Below, in pieces: positions 58,467 to 59,285 of a DNA stretch of 59,285 nt (the stretch's first letter is position 1; each line of letters begins with the position of its first letter). The notes beneath the pieces were generated by a model. That model saw only the letters and a program-made list of their open reading frames with translations. It did not search any database and was not told the DNA's origin. The position numbers and the translations under genes are program-made. The DNA comes from an uncultured Olsenella sp. (GTDB lineage Bacteria; Actinomycetota; Coriobacteriia; Coriobacteriales; Atopobiaceae), in NCBI GenBank assembly GCA_949290055.1, contig CASEQJ010000009.1:1-59285 (forward strand), written 5' to 3'.

Positions 58467-59285
58467 TTGAGCGAGAAGATCAAGTGGGTCGCCAACAGAA
58501 TGCCTAAGAGCGACGACCGCCACCTTGGCATTATGTCCCTCGAGAACGTGGAGGCGGCGCGCAGCTTCCACCAGAGCTTCCCGCAGTACGACGTCACCCC
58601 GCTCGCCAAGCTCGACGCGCTGGCGGCGGATCTCGGCCTCAAGAACCTGGCCGTGAAGGACGAGTCCTACCGCTTTGGCCTCAACGCCTTCAAGGTGCTC
58701 GGCGGCTCCTTCGCCATGGCCAACTATATTGCAGGCAAGATCGGCCGCCCGGTTTCCGACATGACCTACGACTACCTCACGAGCGACGAGCTGGCGCGCG
58801 ACTTCGGCCAGGCCACGTTCTTCACCGCCACCGACGGCAACCACGGCCGTGGCGTGGCCTGGGCTGCCAACAAGCTGGGCCAGAAGGCCGTCGTGCACAT
58901 GCCCAAGGGCAGCGTGAAGAGCCGCTTTGACAACATCGCCGCCGAGGGCGCCGAGGTCACGATCGAGGACGTCAACTACGACGAGTGCGTCCGCATGGCC
59001 GCCGCCGAGGCCGAGGCCTGCGAGAACGGTGTCATCGTCCAGGACACCGCCTGGGACGGCTACGAGGAGATCCCGTCCTGGATCATGGAGGGCTACGGCA
59101 CCATGGCCTCCGAGGCGGCCGAGCAGTACGCGGCGGCCGGCGTGGAGCGCCCGACGCACGTCTTCGTGCAGGCCGGCGTCGGCAGCCTGGCCGGCGGTGT
59201 GGTGGGCTACTTCACCAACCTCTTCCCCGACAACCCGCCCACCTTTGTGGTGATGGAGGCCGACGCCGCGGCCTGCCTCTACAAG
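58467..59285 (+). CDS. ygeX: Diaminopropionate ammonia-lyase YgeX, partial at right edge
   Basis: 273 codons are present from TTG 58467, behind AAGGAGG (58455-58461). PLP-binding FGLNAFKVLGG, TTDGNHGRGVAWAA-like TATDGNHGRGVAWAANKLG, VVQDTAWEGY-like VQDTAWDGYEEIPSWIMEGY and VQAGVGSLAGGVVGY match YgeX throughout. It converts 2,3-diaminopropionate to pyruvate and ammonia, a late step in anaerobic purine breakdown together with SsnA, YgfK and XdhD. GC-rich codons match the core. Continues beyond the window. Confidence 0.92.
   Translation, partial: MSEKIKWVANRMPKSDDRHLGIMSLENVEAARSFHQSFPQYDVTPLAKLDALAADLGLKNLAVKDESYRFGLNAFKVLGGSFAMANYIAGKIGRPVSDMTYDYLTSDELARDFGQATFFTATDGNHGRGVAWAANKLGQKAVVHMPKGSVKSRFDNIAAEGAEVTIEDVNYDECVRMAAAEAEACENGVIVQDTAWDGYEEIPSWIMEGYGTMASEAAEQYAAAGVERPTHVFVQAGVGSLAGGVVGYFTNLFPDNPPTFVVMEADAAACLYK

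Noticed and set aside
1..59285. CRISPR arrays, rRNA, tRNA, integrase or transposase genes
   Set aside because: Looked for direct repeat-spacer periodicity, tRNA-like cloverleaf ends and recombinase motifs; none was convincing, so the defence stretch is not called an integrative element.

Overview
The window reads as chromosomal DNA of a high-GC anaerobic actinobacterium, most likely class Coriobacteriia (Olsenella/Atopobiaceae-like). The indications are strong G/C third-position codon bias, a SUF-only Fe-S operon in the order sufCBDSU with an Rrf2 regulator, a class II aldolase, GatCAB, and a selenium-dependent molybdenum hydroxylase/purine cluster. The genus is inference; there is no rRNA or tRNA gene in the window to fix it.

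Layout. 1-188: start of a YdjM-like hydrolase running off the left edge. 295-3591: TPP riboswitch and a thiamine-precursor operon (thiamine-binding protein, ThiX-, ThiY- and ThiZ-like ABC transporter). 3690-8022: a membrane protein, an M18 aminopeptidase, a second membrane protein and fructose-bisphosphate aldolase. 8233-13608 (minus): sufC-sufB-sufD-sufS-sufU-rrf2 with overlapping or abutting genes. 14044-20488: a BASS transporter, a 32-residue membrane peptide, gatC-gatA-gatB, a YitT protein and a membrane protein. 20669-21368: Phd/PIN toxin-antitoxin. 21398-31229: YheO-like regulator diverging from a purine permease, then ssnA, ygfK, a small ferredoxin and an XdhD-type hydroxylase. The reading frame open at the right edge (58467 onward) is ygeX, diaminopropionate ammonia-lyase, which belongs to the same anaerobic purine-degradation pathway.

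Between those two parts lie about 27 kb rich in defence and accessory genes, many of lower GC. They are three Abi-type HEPN proteins (31410, 34243, 48351), a frameshifted HNH nuclease, a six-gene nuclease/methylase/helicase operon (37379-45043), a retron-type HTH plus reverse transcriptase pair (45082-46289) with a structured leader, an amino-truncated GmrSD-like gene, a zinc-ribbon protein, an AIPR-like protein, two further toxin-antitoxin pairs, an ADP-ribosylglycohydrolase, a HAD phosphatase and BioY. No integrase, transposase or tRNA-flanked junction was found, so this is called a defence-rich region, not a proven mobile element.

Non-coding structure is unusually rich. A 10-base word, CGAGAAGRAC, recurs 17 times in intergenic DNA on both strands. 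Three copies of a 31-base palindrome occur, one inside sufD. Long inverted-repeat elements sit near 295, 4378, 8101 and 15220-15430. Small hairpin units with promoter-like boxes flank the Abi genes. Similar 15-17-base boxes stand in front of the purine permease and ygeX. All calls are by eye from the sequence and family knowledge; no searches were run.
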